Part shown: piece after piece, positions 1 to 9,017 of the stretch
Layout of the letters: each line of letters starts with the position of its first letter
Numbering within the stretch: position 1 is the stretch's first letter
Source: BOG-908 sp965198915
GTDB lineage: Bacteria > Pseudomonadota > Alphaproteobacteria > Acetobacterales > Acetobacteraceae
NCBI GenBank assembly: GCA_965198915.1
Contig: CBDAQC010000004.1
Span: forward strand, 248,001-312,000
Reading direction: 5' to 3'
DNA length: 64,000 nucleotides
Notes under the pieces: model-generated
What the model was told of the DNA's origin: nothing
The model's database searches: none
Seen by the model: only the letters and a program-made list of their open reading frames with translations
Made by a program: the position numbers and the translations under genes

Positions 1-634
1 TCATCGTCTGGCCCGGCGTCACCAGCGGTGTGACACCCACCGGCAGATAGATGTCCGTGCGCGAGCCGAAGCGTATGATGCCGAAGCGGTCGCCGGCGCG
101 CAGGATGTCACCCGGGCGGGCGTCGCACAGGATGCGCCTGGCGATCAGCCCGGCGATCTGCACCACGGCCAGGTTACGCCCGTCGGCAAGTTCGATCGCC
201 AGCGCGTTGCGCTCGTTCTCGTCACTGGCCTTGTCCAGGCTTGCGTTGAGGAAGCGCCCGGCGTGGTAGGCGATGCGGGTGACGGTGCCGTCCGCCGGCA
301 CCCGGTTCACGTGCACGTTCAGCACCGAGAGGAAGGTGGCTACCCGCCAGCGCGGCGCCAGGCCCAGCCCCAGCTCGGCAGGTGGCGTGGCAAGCTGGAC
401 GGAGACGACCCGGCCGTCCGCGGCAGCCACCACCAGCCCCGGCCGCGGCGGCGGCACGCGCTCCGGATCACGGAAGAAATACAGGCAGAACAGGGTGGCC
501 AGCAGGCCGAGCCAGAACACGCCGTAGCCGGTGAACAGGCCCACGACGGCCACGGCGGCAGCGGCGGCGATGAAAGGTTGCCCGGCCCGGTGCGGCGGCG
601 CCAGCACCAGCCGCATCGATTGCAGGAGGGACAT
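1..634 (-). CDS. psd: Phosphatidylserine decarboxylase proenzyme, C-terminally cut by the window edge
   Basis: Decarboxylates phosphatidylserine to phosphatidylethanolamine at the inner membrane. The reading frame starts at an ATG at 634 and runs off the left edge after about 211 codons. It shows an N-terminal hydrophobic stretch and the segments FLSVLNVHVNRVPADG and RFGIIRFGSRTDIYLPVG. The GS pair in RFGSR is where the proenzymes of this short family self-cleave to create the pyruvoyl cofactor, so the part seen covers nearly the whole protein. In Alphaproteobacteria the gene often lies beside pssA, which would be off the left edge. The start has a GGAGGG about 5 bases upstream. The family call is confident; the very C-terminus is not visible. 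Confidence 0.93.
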   Translation of the reverse strand, partial: MSLLQSMRLVLAPPHRAGQPFIAAAAAVAVVGLFTGYGVFWLGLLATLFCLYFFRDPERVPPPRPGLVVAAADGRVVSVQLATPPAELGLGLAPRWRVATFLSVLNVHVNRVPADGTVTRIAYHAGRFLNASLDKASDENERNALAIELADGRNLAVVQIAGLIARRILCDARPGDILRAGDRFGIIRFGSRTDIYLPVGVTPLVTPGQTM

Positions 635-759
635 CGGGGATGTGATGGGAGGTTGGCGTAAGGAAGGCAAGCGGTTCTTTGCTGGAAATGCCTGCCGCTT
701 CCCGCGAGGCGGCCGCCTGCCCCGCTGCCGGTGTCTGCGGCCGCACGGCTTTCGCGCGG

Positions 760-1503
760 TTACGGCAGAACCGGCTTCCGTTGCCCCCGCATGCCCGACG
801 CCAGCGGCCAGACAAGCAAAGGCGCCAGGCAGGCGATGTCCACCGGAAGCACCCGGCCCCTGTCGGAGGCGACCAGGGTGGCGGCGGCAACCAGCACGAT
901 CATGCCGGACAGGGCCGCCGACGCCCCCGTCACCCCCAGCAGCACCAGGGCCGCGACGGCGGGCACCAGCGCGGCGCGTGCCCAGTGGATTGCGGCGCCG
1001 GCCAGCATTGCGCCGCCGGCCAGCACCAGCGCCGCGGCCGCGCTGCCCCGGCCATCGTCACTGCGCGCGAGACGCCGGGCGAGCGGCAGCGCGGCTGCCA
1101 GGCCGAGGAACACGGGCAGGCAGGCCAGTATGGCGGTGACGCCCGCCGGCGCGCCACGCAGCCACCAGGCGGCCAGAGCCGCCATGATCGGCTGGACCAG
1201 ACGGACCGAGGCAGTCCGCCCTGCCGCCGTCCAGGTTCCGGCGAGCAGGATCAGCGCCAGGCCGGGCAGGCGCGCCACCGGCGGCAGCGGCCATGCGGTC
1301 CAGCCAGGGGCGACGAGCAGCCAGCCTGCCAGGATCGCCAGCCCGGCCGTGGCTATCGCCCCGCGCCGCGTGCGCGTAAGGCCGCAGACCCGGCCGAGCG
1401 CCGCCACCCCCAGGGTTGCCAGCGGCGGACGCCACAGCGGCAGCAGTAATATGTGCAGGCCATGCTGGGCCAGGTGGTAGGCGTGGGCGAGCAGAGCGTG
1501 CAT
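760..1503 (-). CDS. Hypothetical multi-spanning membrane protein
   Basis: A 247-residue protein, very rich in Ala, Leu, Gly and Trp, with about seven or eight hydrophobic segments separated by short basic loops; little is charged except Arg at the segment ends. I chose the ATG at 1503 (MHALLAHAYHLAQHG) because the sequence upstream in the same frame is basic and unlike the rest. The frame can be extended to 1605. It lies 125 bp upstream of psd on the same strand and may be co-transcribed with it. No family was recognised; a role in the envelope is only suggested by the neighbour. Confidence 0.6.
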   Translation of the reverse strand: MHALLAHAYHLAQHGLHILLLPLWRPPLATLGVAALGRVCGLTRTRRGAIATAGLAILAGWLLVAPGWTAWPLPPVARLPGLALILLAGTWTAAGRTASVRLVQPIMAALAAWWLRGAPAGVTAILACLPVFLGLAAALPLARRLARSDDGRGSAAAALVLAGGAMLAGAAIHWARAALVPAVAALVLLGVTGASAALSGMIVLVAAATLVASDRGRVLPVDIACLAPLLVWPLASGMRGQRKPVLP

Positions 1504-2072
1504 CCGGTATTGGCCGTTCAGCTTGGCAAGGGGGTAGCGACTTCTACTCGCAACCTTTCTTTGCCGGAAAGACTTCCTCTCTGCGTGGTGGTTGCGCCCG
1601 AGCATTGCCGGAGCGGCGCATCGTTTCGCCGGATCGGCTCAAGGTGCCTAGGCATCGTGCGCGATGACTCCGCTGGAACTGCCGTTTGAGGTGGGTTTCG
1701 CGTTGGATTGTCCGGGAGCGGGGCAGTCCGGCCGTGCTCGGCACTTCTGGCATGACACTATGATGGGAGCAGGCCACAGGACGGTGGAGGCGCGTGCGGT
1801 GGATGGGTCTCCGCAAACACGAACGCTGCGCAGGCCAGACACGCCAGGTTCAACGCACCGGCTTCGACGGGACAGGACCGAGGAGGACAGTTTCAGGGAC
1901 CGTCAGGCTGCCCAGCCGCGATGCGAGCGCACCCCTTCCGGCCGCAGATGGATCCCGGCAATCTGCGAGTTGCAGCCGTATCAAAGTCGACACGCCTTCC
2001 GGCGAGCGGCGGAACGCTGCGAGACGCCGGCAGGATGTCGACCGATCGAGACGGCGGCTGAGTCGTTGAGAG
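1504..2072. other. Intergenic, no convincing gene
   Basis: Several short frames exist on both strands but all are Arg/Pro-rich and look like GC-driven shadows. This stretch separates the apparent chromosomal backbone (psd side) from the tRNA fragment that marks the start of the island. I see no RNA gene or clear terminator in it. Confidence 0.5.
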
Positions 2073-2119
2073 TGGCGCACCCGGAAGGACTCGAACCTCC
2101 AACCCCCAGATTCGTAGTC
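2073..2119 (-). other. tRNA-Arg(ACG) 3' fragment: attachment site of the island
   Basis: Read on the minus strand, this holds an anticodon loop CTACGAA (anticodon ACG), a T arm GGAGG-TTCGAGT-CCTTC, a 3' acceptor strand CGGGTGC, a discriminator G and CCA. The 5' half of a tRNA is absent: the bases beyond the loop cannot form the D arm or the 5' acceptor strand GCACCCG. A 3' tRNA remnant next to an integrase gene is the usual scar of integration into a tRNA 3' end. By geometry the intact gene should be at the other end of the element, to the right and on the minus strand. I did not find it in the window. Confidence 0.8.
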
Positions 2120-2130
2120 GTGAGATCGGG

Positions 2131-2269
2131 CATAACGCGGCATAACCATCGTAACCGTAATTGCCCCGATTCCGATGGAGATGCAAGCTTCTAACTGCAA
2201 TGTTACGGATTGTGCGTCACACACCATAACATGCCATAACAGGGCAATCCGTTACCCCAGTGTTACCCC
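2131..2269. repeat. Paired CATAAC / GTTACCCC repeats, candidate integrase arm sites
   Basis: Between the attachment site and the integrase are three close pairs: CATAAC at 2131 and 2141, CATAAC at 2225 and 2235, and GTTACCCC at 2251 and 2262. A lone GTTACGG lies at 2202. The repeats sit one helical turn apart (10-11 bp) within each pair. Such clusters between att and int are typical of integrase or excisionase arm-type binding sites. The last pair lies 16 bp before the integrase start and could also control it. Confidence 0.5.
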
Positions 2270-2284
2270 ACGGAGTGGCCCCCG

Positions 2285-3649
2285 GTGCCGAAGGTCAAGC
2301 TCACCGACGCGGCGGTTCAGAAGTACAAGGCCGGCCCGGGGGTACGCGTGGAGTACTTCGACGTCCTGCTGCCCGGCTTCGCACTGAGGGTCGCGGGACC
2401 CACGAAGCGAACGTCCGAGGTGCGCAAGACGTGGGTGATCTTCTATCGCCACGAGGGCGTGCAGAAGCGCCTCACGCTGCCGAAGCCCTACCCCAAGCTG
2501 GCGCTGGTCGACGCGCGCCGGCAGGCCGCGGCGGCATTCGAGCTGGTCGCCAGGGGGATCGACCCGGGCGCGGAACCCGTCCCGGAAGCCGTGGTCGAGG
2601 TGCAGGCGAAGCCGACCTTCGGGGACGTGGCGGAGGCCTACCTCTCGGGCGGCATGAAAGGGCGGAAGGGTCGGCCGCTGGCGGTCCGCTACGTGGAGGA
2701 GACCCGCCGCAACATCGAGAACCACGCGCTGCCGGCATGGCGCGAACGGCCGCTGGATGCCATCACGCGGCGCGACGTGATCGCCCTGCTCGATCGCGTC
2801 GCCTCCGTCGCCGATCCCCAGGACGCTACCATCGGCCGGCGGAAGGGAGGGCCGATCGCCGCGAACCGCACGCTGGCCGCCGTGCGCGCCACCTTTAACT
2901 GGGCAATCCGGCGCGACCTGGTCCAGGCGAATCCCTGCGCATTGGTCGAGCCGCCCGGACAGGAGACGGAGCGCGAGCGGACGCTTTCTCCCGAGGAGAT
3001 CGTGGCGGTATGGCGCGCTCTGGACGCGGCCGGGTATCCGTTCGGCAACTACCTGCAGGTACTCCTCCTCACCGGGCAGCGCCGGACGGAGGTGGCCGGG
3101 ATGAGCTGGGACGAGATCGACATGGCGACGCTCGACTGGGCGATCCCAGGGAACCGGACCAAGAGCAAGCGCGAGCACGTGGTGCCGCTCTCGCCGCAGG
3201 TCATGGAGATATTGCGTCGGCTTCCCCGCAAGTCGATCGTGGTCGACGGCAAGACGCGGCCCAGCCAGTTCGTCTTCACGACCGACGGGACACACCCGAT
3301 CAGCGGCTTTTCCAAGGCGAAGAAGGCCCTCGACGCGTCGGTGGCCGATGCCCGGAAGCAATCCGGATTGGACCCGATCCCGCCGTGGCGGCTCCACGAT
3401 TTCCGCCGGACCTGCGGGACCGGGCTGGGCCGCTTGCGCGTCGGCAGCTTCATCATCGGCAGGGTGCTTAACCACGCCGCCAAGGGCGTGACGGACCGGG
3501 TCTACGACAAGTGGGAGTACCTCGAGGAGAAGCGGGCGGCCCTTTTCGCCTGGGGTGATGACGTGGCGCGCCTCGTGAGCCCACCCGTGCCGCCAGCGGC
3601 TCCGGAGCCCGAACGGGGGGCAACGCGTAAGCGCAAGCGCCTCAAGTGA
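2285..3649 (+). CDS. P4-type tyrosine integrase of the genomic island
   Basis: A 454-residue tyrosine recombinase of the kind that inserts islands into tRNA genes. The N-terminus (MPKVKLTDAAVQKYKAG, then a fold ending around LTLPKPYPKLALVDAR) is the DUF4102 arm-binding domain. A core-binding SAM-like domain follows (about 105-210), then the catalytic domain with Arg in LLTGQRRTEVAGM, Lys in TKSKREHVVPLS, the HxxR box in RLHDFRRT, His in VLNHAAKGVTDRVYDKWEY and the nucleophile Tyr just after it. All catalytic residues are present. It lies 165 bp from the tRNA-Arg fragment on the inner side, as expected for a left island end. The C-terminal tail is a basic KRKRLK. Confidence 0.93.
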   Translation: MPKVKLTDAAVQKYKAGPGVRVEYFDVLLPGFALRVAGPTKRTSEVRKTWVIFYRHEGVQKRLTLPKPYPKLALVDARRQAAAAFELVARGIDPGAEPVPEAVVEVQAKPTFGDVAEAYLSGGMKGRKGRPLAVRYVEETRRNIENHALPAWRERPLDAITRRDVIALLDRVASVADPQDATIGRRKGGPIAANRTLAAVRATFNWAIRRDLVQANPCALVEPPGQETERERTLSPEEIVAVWRALDAAGYPFGNYLQVLLLTGQRRTEVAGMSWDEIDMATLDWAIPGNRTKSKREHVVPLSPQVMEILRRLPRKSIVVDGKTRPSQFVFTTDGTHPISGFSKAKKALDASVADARKQSGLDPIPPWRLHDFRRTCGTGLGRLRVGSFIIGRVLNHAAKGVTDRVYDKWEYLEEKRAALFAWGDDVARLVSPPVPPAAPEPERGATRKRKRLK

Positions 3650-3838
3650 CAGAGCAGTAGGACCGGATCCACCGCCCGTAGCCGGGTTCGCGCGGGAGAT
3701 GCGTCATCGACGCTAATTGGAAGCCGCAACGAACCTTATCTCTATTATTCCCTGTTCGGGCGACTGACCGGTGTAGTAGGATTGTCGGAAGGCGTCGCAG
3801 CTCGCGACCTTTCCGGTCAAGCACCTTCGTCCCAGTTA

Positions 3839-4114
3839 TCACTCTGGCATCTCACTGATCTTGTATTTCGTATCGTTCTTCGCGATTCGCAGTTCGATTT
3901 CCACGGCTGCACCGATGCTGATCTTGTCGTGGTCGATCTTGCCCGTTCGAACGGCGTGGCCGGCTTGTAAAAGATCGCTCACCTCGAAGGTCGTTCGCCA
4001 GCCAACATGCTCCCACTGATCGGTTTTCGTGTCGAACCTGTATAATTCGAATTGTGAGTTGAGATGGTTGATGGCGTTCTTCGGGCGTGCCGCAACGATG
4101 CAATACTGAGCCAT
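3839..4114 (-). CDS. Small hypothetical protein
   Basis: 91 residues beginning MAQYCIVAARPKNAINHLNS and containing FELYRFDTKTDQWEHVGWR. The start is supported by AGGGAAG at a good distance. The composition is balanced, with Lys, Asp and Ile, and unlike the Arg/Pro-rich shadows nearby. It is more AT-rich than its neighbours, which suggests separate origin. No family recognised; it is likely island cargo, transcribed toward the integrase. Confidence 0.55.
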   Translation of the reverse strand: MAQYCIVAARPKNAINHLNSQFELYRFDTKTDQWEHVGWRTTFEVSDLLQAGHAVRTGKIDHDKISIGAAVEIELRIAKNDTKYKISEMPE

Positions 4115-4639
4115 GATCTTCCCTGAGCCTACAAGACTGATACCGCCATCGTTCTAATGGCCGCTGATTTCGCTAGCATGGGAAGCCGCCCCGTCCTCTA
4201 CCAGGTGGGCCCATGCTGTCGTTCCGCTCATTGCAACGGAGGTGGCGGTGCTATTCGGCGCGCCGCGACATCTCGGACTGCCCGTCGGCTTGGCGAGCTC
4301 GCTCAGCACGGACTGGCGGGCCGGCCCAGCGACGGCGAGGGAACCTCGAGCAGGTCGAACACGCCGCTAAACATGGCGGCGCATCGTCCGCCCATGCGCG
4401 CTTTGATCGCCCCGTCCTCCGTGGCGCTGCGCGTCAGCAGCGTGCTCAGCCGCCCCATGTCCTCTCCCTAGCGCACTCGGAGCCGCACCTCCTTGCCGCG
4501 TAGTTCCGCGAGGAGGGCGGTGACTGCCGCCGTTTCGCTGCCTGTGCGGGGTCCTCCACCATGCGCCAGGTAAACATCCGGGAGTGCAGGTCGCAGCCGT
4601 AAATCTGGCCCGTCCTCCCCGGTCTGCGTTCTGGTGGGA

Positions 4640-4800
4640 GCGTTCCTGACGCCCACCGACCCGGTGCTGTCCGCGCCGATCGTCAGCGGCCCGCTCGCGC
4701 GCCGAACGGTGCCGGACTACCTGCGTCACGGGATCGACGCCGAGAGCGGCATCAACGACAGACTGGCGGCACCGTTCGTGATGGTCCCGCTATACGCGAT
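4640..4800 (+). pseudogene. Na+/H+ antiporter fragment
   Basis: The translation LTPTDPVLSAPIVSGPLARR followed by VPDYLRHGIDAESGINDRLAAPFVMVPL resembles the conserved TDPV and ESGxNDG core of the cation:proton antiporter (CPA1) family. The frame lacks the rest of the transporter and runs into unrelated sequence, so this is a decayed internal piece of about 50 codons. Confidence 0.6.
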
Positions 4801-4889
4801 CTCTATCGCGCGGCCGGCACGACGAGGGTCACGTCATCGCCACTGGCTGCTGCATGTGCTGGCGATCGAGGTCGGCAGTGCAGTGGTGG

Positions 4890-5095
4890 TGCTGGACGCG
4901 CATCCGCGGCGGCATCGTGCTTACGTTAGACCCGGCGATCGGTGGCTTCGCGAAAGGCGGGGTGTTGGTCGAAGGCGGCAAGATCGTCGCAATCGGCGCC
5001 GCTCTCGATGTCGAAGATGCGGCGACCATCGATCCGGCGGGCATGATCGTCATGCCGGGCCTGATCGACGCCCACCGTCACGTGTGGCCAGCTAC
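4890..5095 (+). pseudogene. Amidohydrolase N-terminal fragment
   Basis: The frame reads GGIVLTLDPAIGGFAKGGVL and GKIVAIGAALDVEDAATIDPAG, then MIVMPGLIDAHRHVW. This is the N-terminal beta-sandwich and first metal-binding motif (PGLIDxHxH) of the cytosine-deaminase-like amidohydrolase superfamily. The rest of the enzyme is missing; the next codons belong to a different gene fragment. Confidence 0.7.
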
Positions 5096-5325
5096 GCCGC
5101 CTGGATCGCGGACCTGAAAGTCCGTATTGGCAAGACGCTGGGCCCCGCCACGCTCGCAATCAAGGGCCGCGGCATCCTGGAGCGGCACGCCTGCGTCGGC
5201 TGGGGCGAAAAGGTCATGTAACGCCTCGCCTCCGACTTGCGAGCCGAGTTCCCCGTAACCCAGGGGTCCGTCCCGGCCAACCTGCGACACATGCGTGCCT
5301 TCCGCGGGTCGTGGCCGGCCCCGCG
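5080..5325 (+). pseudogene. DUF1016 (YhcG-type) nuclease fragment with in-frame stop
   Basis: The translation IADLKVRIGKTLGPATLAI, ILERHACVGWGEKVM, stop, RLASDLRAEFPVTQGSVPAN, LRHMRAFRGSWP follows the N-terminal DUF1016 pattern of PDDEXK-family YhcG proteins (grey ILERQxxxGWGxKVIxRLAxDL). A TAA at about 5219 interrupts it, and the C-terminal nuclease domain is absent. It is one of three unrelated fragments fused end to end here. Confidence 0.65.
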
Positions 5326-5332
5326 CGCCCGA

Positions 5333-5875
5333 TCAGTCGGGTGCTTCGTGAGTGTGCGTCAGAAGCGGCGTGGGTTGTGGCTGCCCCTCGTAGTAGCCGG
5401 CTTCGCGCAGGAATCCGCGGCGATCAAGGCCATCGATGACAATCTGACCGGTGTCCGGATAGGTGCAGACATCCCCGGGCGGCTCGGCGCCGATCGCGAG
5501 ATAGACCAGATCGCCCGCGCCGTACGGGCTCGCGGGGTTGGCAATCTGATGGGCGATCCCCGAGTCGGCCGGGCAGGAAATGCAGTCTCCGGGGCGGATC
5601 TCGTGTACGCGGTCGCCGTCGCGAGATAGACCTCGTCCTTCGAGCACGAAGAAGGTCTCGTCGGCCATGAGGTGAGTGTGCGCCGGGCACGCGCTATGGC
5701 CCGGAGGCACGCGCCTGGCGTGTAGGCCAAGACGGCCCATCCCAAAACGCCCCGGCCCAGCCTCCCTCATCGCCGGCGTCAACTCGCGCCGGAAATGCTT
5801 CCAGGCGGCGGGCACGTCGGCTGCGATTTCCGCCACCGTGTGCATGTTGACGATCGTAGGCACCTTCTCGGTCAT
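5333..5875 (-). CDS. Cupin-domain protein
   Basis: A 180-residue protein starting MTEKVPTIVNMHTVAEIAAD at an ATG with GAGAGACC upstream. A single cupin barrel is visible: the metal-binding motif 1 reads HSACPAHTHLMADETFFVLEG, and motif 2 reads PGDCISCPADSGIAHQIANP. The C-terminal part keeps the cupin strand pattern (GDLVYLAIGAEPPGDVCTYPD). Function cannot be told from a lone cupin; a small-molecule isomerase, a dioxygenase or a sensor are all possible. The frame extends upstream to 6139, but that part is Arg-rich and unlike the family. Confidence 0.75.
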   Translation of the reverse strand: MTEKVPTIVNMHTVAEIAADVPAAWKHFRRELTPAMREAGPGRFGMGRLGLHARRVPPGHSACPAHTHLMADETFFVLEGRGLSRDGDRVHEIRPGDCISCPADSGIAHQIANPASPYGAGDLVYLAIGAEPPGDVCTYPDTGQIVIDGLDRRGFLREAGYYEGQPQPTPLLTHTHEAPD

Positions 5876-6209
5876 GTCGGTCTCTCGTGCTTTCCTCCGC
5901 CCATATTTAAACGGGCTGTCCGTATGGAGAACAGGAATAGCCGAGACGCGGATCAGTGCGCGACACCTAATCCGGTGCCGAGTGGCGCGGGCCGGCCGAG
6001 GTTCTGTGGTTCTGGAGCGGCAATCTCCCGTTGGCGATATCGTGATCGCCTGCGCAGTGGCGCAAAGCGAGCGACGGCCTTCGGCATCCACGGCGTCACG
6101 GCTTGGAATCATGTTGGCTGCGAGCGCCGCGCTGCTCATTGCCTGAACGCAGCAAATTATTAAAATACCTCCGACTACTGCCGGAGGCCTCGGGTCACCT
6201 CAAGCAAGA
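5876..6209. other. Intergenic, no gene seen
   Basis: Holds the upstream region of the cupin gene and the 3' side of the DUF2934 gene. Only overlapping GC-rich shadow frames are present. No clear promoter boxes or hairpin were picked out. Confidence 0.4.
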
Positions 6210-6428
6210 TTACGAGCCGAGCTCGCCAGCCGCCGGTTCCCGCGTTGACCGTCCAGCGGCCTTCGGCCCGGTCGCCTCCCCGGCGTCACTGACGCGGCCA
6301 CCTTCGATCTCGGCCCTCGCGCGCTCCCAATATTCCTCGGCCCGACCATCCGGCTGGCCGTCCTTCTCCCAGAGGAAGTAGGCGCAGTCGCGTATTCGGT
6401 CTTCAAGCATTTCGTCCGCCTCCGGCAT
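6210..6428 (-). CDS. DUF2934 family protein
   Basis: A 72-residue protein beginning MPEADEMLEDRIRDCAYFLWEKDGQP and continuing GRAEEYWERARAEIEGG. The pattern RIRxxAYxLWExxGxPxGRxxxxWxxAxxE is the DUF2934 signature, a small helical protein common in Alphaproteobacteria and of unknown function. The ATG is preceded by AAGGAG at ideal spacing. It stands alone. Confidence 0.85.
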   Translation of the reverse strand: MPEADEMLEDRIRDCAYFLWEKDGQPDGRAEEYWERARAEIEGGRVSDAGEATGPKAAGRSTREPAAGELGS

Positions 6429-6707
6429 CCTGTGCTCCTTCTCGTTGGATGCGACCGTCCAATTGGCACATCGCGCGATGAACGTTCCGATAGTTGCTCG
6501 GATGCACGCTCAGCGAACTTTCCTCGGAGCCGCCGCCATAACTTCGACGGCTGTCTGCGATCTGGCCGTTCAAGAATGGCCGGGTTCTAAGGCCGAGTCC
6601 TAGGGGCTGCTACTCCGGCTTTCGGCTGATATCCCGATGGTCGGCCGCTCGGTGTCGACGGCCTTCATGGCGGCCCGGATGCATGCAGCGCAAGTTCCGG
6701 CGGTGGA

Positions 6708-8945
6708 TCAACCCTCGCGCTTGGCCTTGAAGTCGATCACGTTCGAGCCGCTAGCCGAGCCCGCTTCGTCCACGCTGCCCGCGAGTGCGTCAGCCACCTT
6801 ACGGGCCAGCTGTTCGCGCTTGAACGGCTTGCCTATGAACCTGATTCCATCGTCCAGACGCCCGTTGTGGACGATCGAATTCTCGGTGTAGCCGGACATG
6901 AACAGTGTACGCACCTCCGGCCTGATGGCCGTGATGCGCTCGGCCACGTCGCGCCCACGCAGGGCTCCGGGCAGTACAACGTCGGTCAGCAGGAGATCGA
7001 CGTCAGCCGCCTGGGCGGCGAAGACGCGCAGCGCCTCCTCGCCGTCGCTCGCCTCCAGGACGCGGTAGCCGAGATCGGCGAGGATCGAGGCCGCGATCTC
7101 CCTGACACCCGGCTCGTCCTCGACCACGAGGACCGTTGCCGATCCGCGCGGGAGGTCGAGGGGCTCGGTCGCGCGCTGCAACACCGCAGCGGGCGCGCTC
7201 AGCGCGCGGGGCAAGTAGATTCGAACCGTCGTGCCTTGCCCGGGCTCGGAGTAGATCTTCACGTGCCCATTGCTCTGCTTGACGAAGCCGAACACCATGG
7301 CGAGTCCCAAGCCGGTGCCCTTGCCGTCCTCCTTGGTGGTGTAGAACGGCTCGAAGACCCTGGCGGCCACCTCCGGCGACATGCCGTGGCCAGTGTCGGA
7401 AACCGCCAGCATGGCGTAGTCGCCGGCGGTCACCTCCGCATGCGACCGGGCGTAATCGTCGTCCAGGACCTTGTTCGCCAGTTCGATCGTCAGCCGTCCG
7501 CCGCTGGGCATTGCGTCCCGCGCGTTGAGTGCGAGGTTCAGCACCGCGCTTTCCAGCTGCGCGGGATCGGCCATCGCGGGCCAGAGTCCTGCCGTCTCGA
7601 CGTAACGCACGTCTATTCCCTCCCCTAACGTCCGGCGCAGCAGCTGGACCATGTCGGGCAGCGTGTCGGAAAGCATGACGGCCGTGGGAGCCAACGGCTG
7701 CTTGCGCGCGAAGGCCAGCATCTGGGCCGTGAGGGTCGCCCCGCGCTGGGCTGCGAGGGTCACCCGCTCGACCCGTGAAGCCAGGCGCACGTCCTCCGCG
7801 ACCTTGGAGCGTACGTATTCGAGGTTGCCGAGGATGACTGTCAGGAGATTGTTGAAGTCGTGCGCGATGCCGCCGGTCAGGTGCCCGATGGCCTGCATCT
7901 TCTGGGACTCCCGCAGAATCCCCTCCGCCTGCGCGCGTTTGGTCATGTCCGTCACGGTGAGCACGAATCCGCCCCTGGGCATCGGCGTCCGGCGGAGTTC
8001 GAGGAGGTGTCCCCCCGCTCGCGAGCGCTCGTAAGTGATCGGGACCCCGGGCTCCGATCGGCCGTGCTCGATCTGGTCCTCCGTCTCGAGAACCGGGCCA
8101 CCGCCGGCGATCTCCGCATGCGTCGCGATCCGTGCGTAGGGGCTGCCAGCCTGAAGCGTCGTGTCGGGTAAGGAGAGGAGCACCCCGAAGCATTCGTTCC
8201 AGTGCACGAGTAGCCGGCCGGCATCGAAGACACCGACACCCTGGCTCAGGCTGTCCAGCGATGTGCGGAGACGGGTCGCGAGTGCGCGCTGGGCCGTCCC
8301 CAGCCGGACCGCCTCCGACCAGGCGCCATTCAGCATCCGGACGGCGAGCAAGAGCGCCGCCAGGACCACCGCCGCCGTGCCGAGAAGCAGCCACCGCACC
8401 ATGGCGCCGCGCTCATCCCCGGCAGCGAGCCGCCGCGACAGGAGTCCCTCCTCTTCAGCGACCATGGCGGTCAGGATCGCGTCGATCCGGCCTTGAAGGT
8501 CCCGGCCGAGGTTCGTCCGCAGGAGGGCCAGCGCGGGGTCGAGGCCGACGGTTCGCCTCAGCTGGATCGTCTGCGCCAGTTCCTCCAGCTTCGACTGCAC
8601 GATCGGGGACAAAGTCCGCAGCCTATCCTGCTCGATGGGATTATCGGCAGTCAGCCGCTGCAATTCGCCCTCGATGAAGGCGACGCGTCGGAGCGCGCCA
8701 ATGTAGGGCGCGAGGTAGGATTCGTCATCGGACAGGAGGTAACCCCGTTGGCCTGTCTCGGCGTCGCGGAGACCGATCTGGAGGTCCTTCAGCTTGTCGA
8801 GGACGTCGTGGGTGTGTTCCGCCCATGCGCGTGCTGAATTGGTGGCGGTCGATCGCTCCCACGCCAAGCCTCCGGACAACGCGACGATGGCCGCCAGCAC
8901 CCCGAAGATCAGCCGGTTCGCGCCGGTGACGGCATCCTTGGCCAA
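6708..8945 (-). CDS. CHASE3 hybrid sensor histidine kinase/response regulator
   Basis: A 745-residue membrane sensor kinase. A transmembrane segment at about 12-28 and another at 185-208 flank a periplasmic CHASE3 domain (GLRDAETGQRGYLLSDDESY). A PAS-like domain follows (about 240-340). The HisKA box is GHLTGGIAHDFNNLLTVILG, with the phospho-accepting His. The HATPase has N, G1 (DTGHGMSPEVAARVFEPFYT) and G2 (GKGTGLGLAMVFGFV) boxes. The C-terminal receiver domain carries the acceptor Asp in LLLTDVVLPG and Lys in IGKPFKREQ. The only upstream start in frame is a TTG at 8945 with a weak ribosome site. It sits 73 bp from the RiPP cluster on the same strand; a regulatory link is possible but unproven. 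Confidence 0.9.
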   Translation of the reverse strand: MAKDAVTGANRLIFGVLAAIVALSGGLAWERSTATNSARAWAEHTHDVLDKLKDLQIGLRDAETGQRGYLLSDDESYLAPYIGALRRVAFIEGELQRLTADNPIEQDRLRTLSPIVQSKLEELAQTIQLRRTVGLDPALALLRTNLGRDLQGRIDAILTAMVAEEEGLLSRRLAAGDERGAMVRWLLLGTAAVVLAALLLAVRMLNGAWSEAVRLGTAQRALATRLRTSLDSLSQGVGVFDAGRLLVHWNECFGVLLSLPDTTLQAGSPYARIATHAEIAGGGPVLETEDQIEHGRSEPGVPITYERSRAGGHLLELRRTPMPRGGFVLTVTDMTKRAQAEGILRESQKMQAIGHLTGGIAHDFNNLLTVILGNLEYVRSKVAEDVRLASRVERVTLAAQRGATLTAQMLAFARKQPLAPTAVMLSDTLPDMVQLLRRTLGEGIDVRYVETAGLWPAMADPAQLESAVLNLALNARDAMPSGGRLTIELANKVLDDDYARSHAEVTAGDYAMLAVSDTGHGMSPEVAARVFEPFYTTKEDGKGTGLGLAMVFGFVKQSNGHVKIYSEPGQGTTVRIYLPRALSAPAAVLQRATEPLDLPRGSATVLVVEDEPGVREIAASILADLGYRVLEASDGEEALRVFAAQAADVDLLLTDVVLPGALRGRDVAERITAIRPEVRTLFMSGYTENSIVHNGRLDDGIRFIGKPFKREQLARKVADALAGSVDEAGSASGSNVIDFKAKREG

Positions 8946-9017
8946 AGTCGTTCAGTCCCGGCTTGAGTGCGGGCAGGCGGAGCGCGACGGCCCCGCGAAC
9001 TCAGGAATCATACTCGA

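Noticed and set aside
2251..2269. Similarity of GTTACCCC repeats near the integrase to the GTAAC elements at 53-55 kb
   Set aside because: Spacing differs (11 against 11-12 bp between cores, with other flanks), and the context is an integrase site; I treat the likeness as chance.
2252..3475. A 407-codon minus-strand frame
   Set aside because: It is antisense to the integrase, whose catalytic residues are all present.
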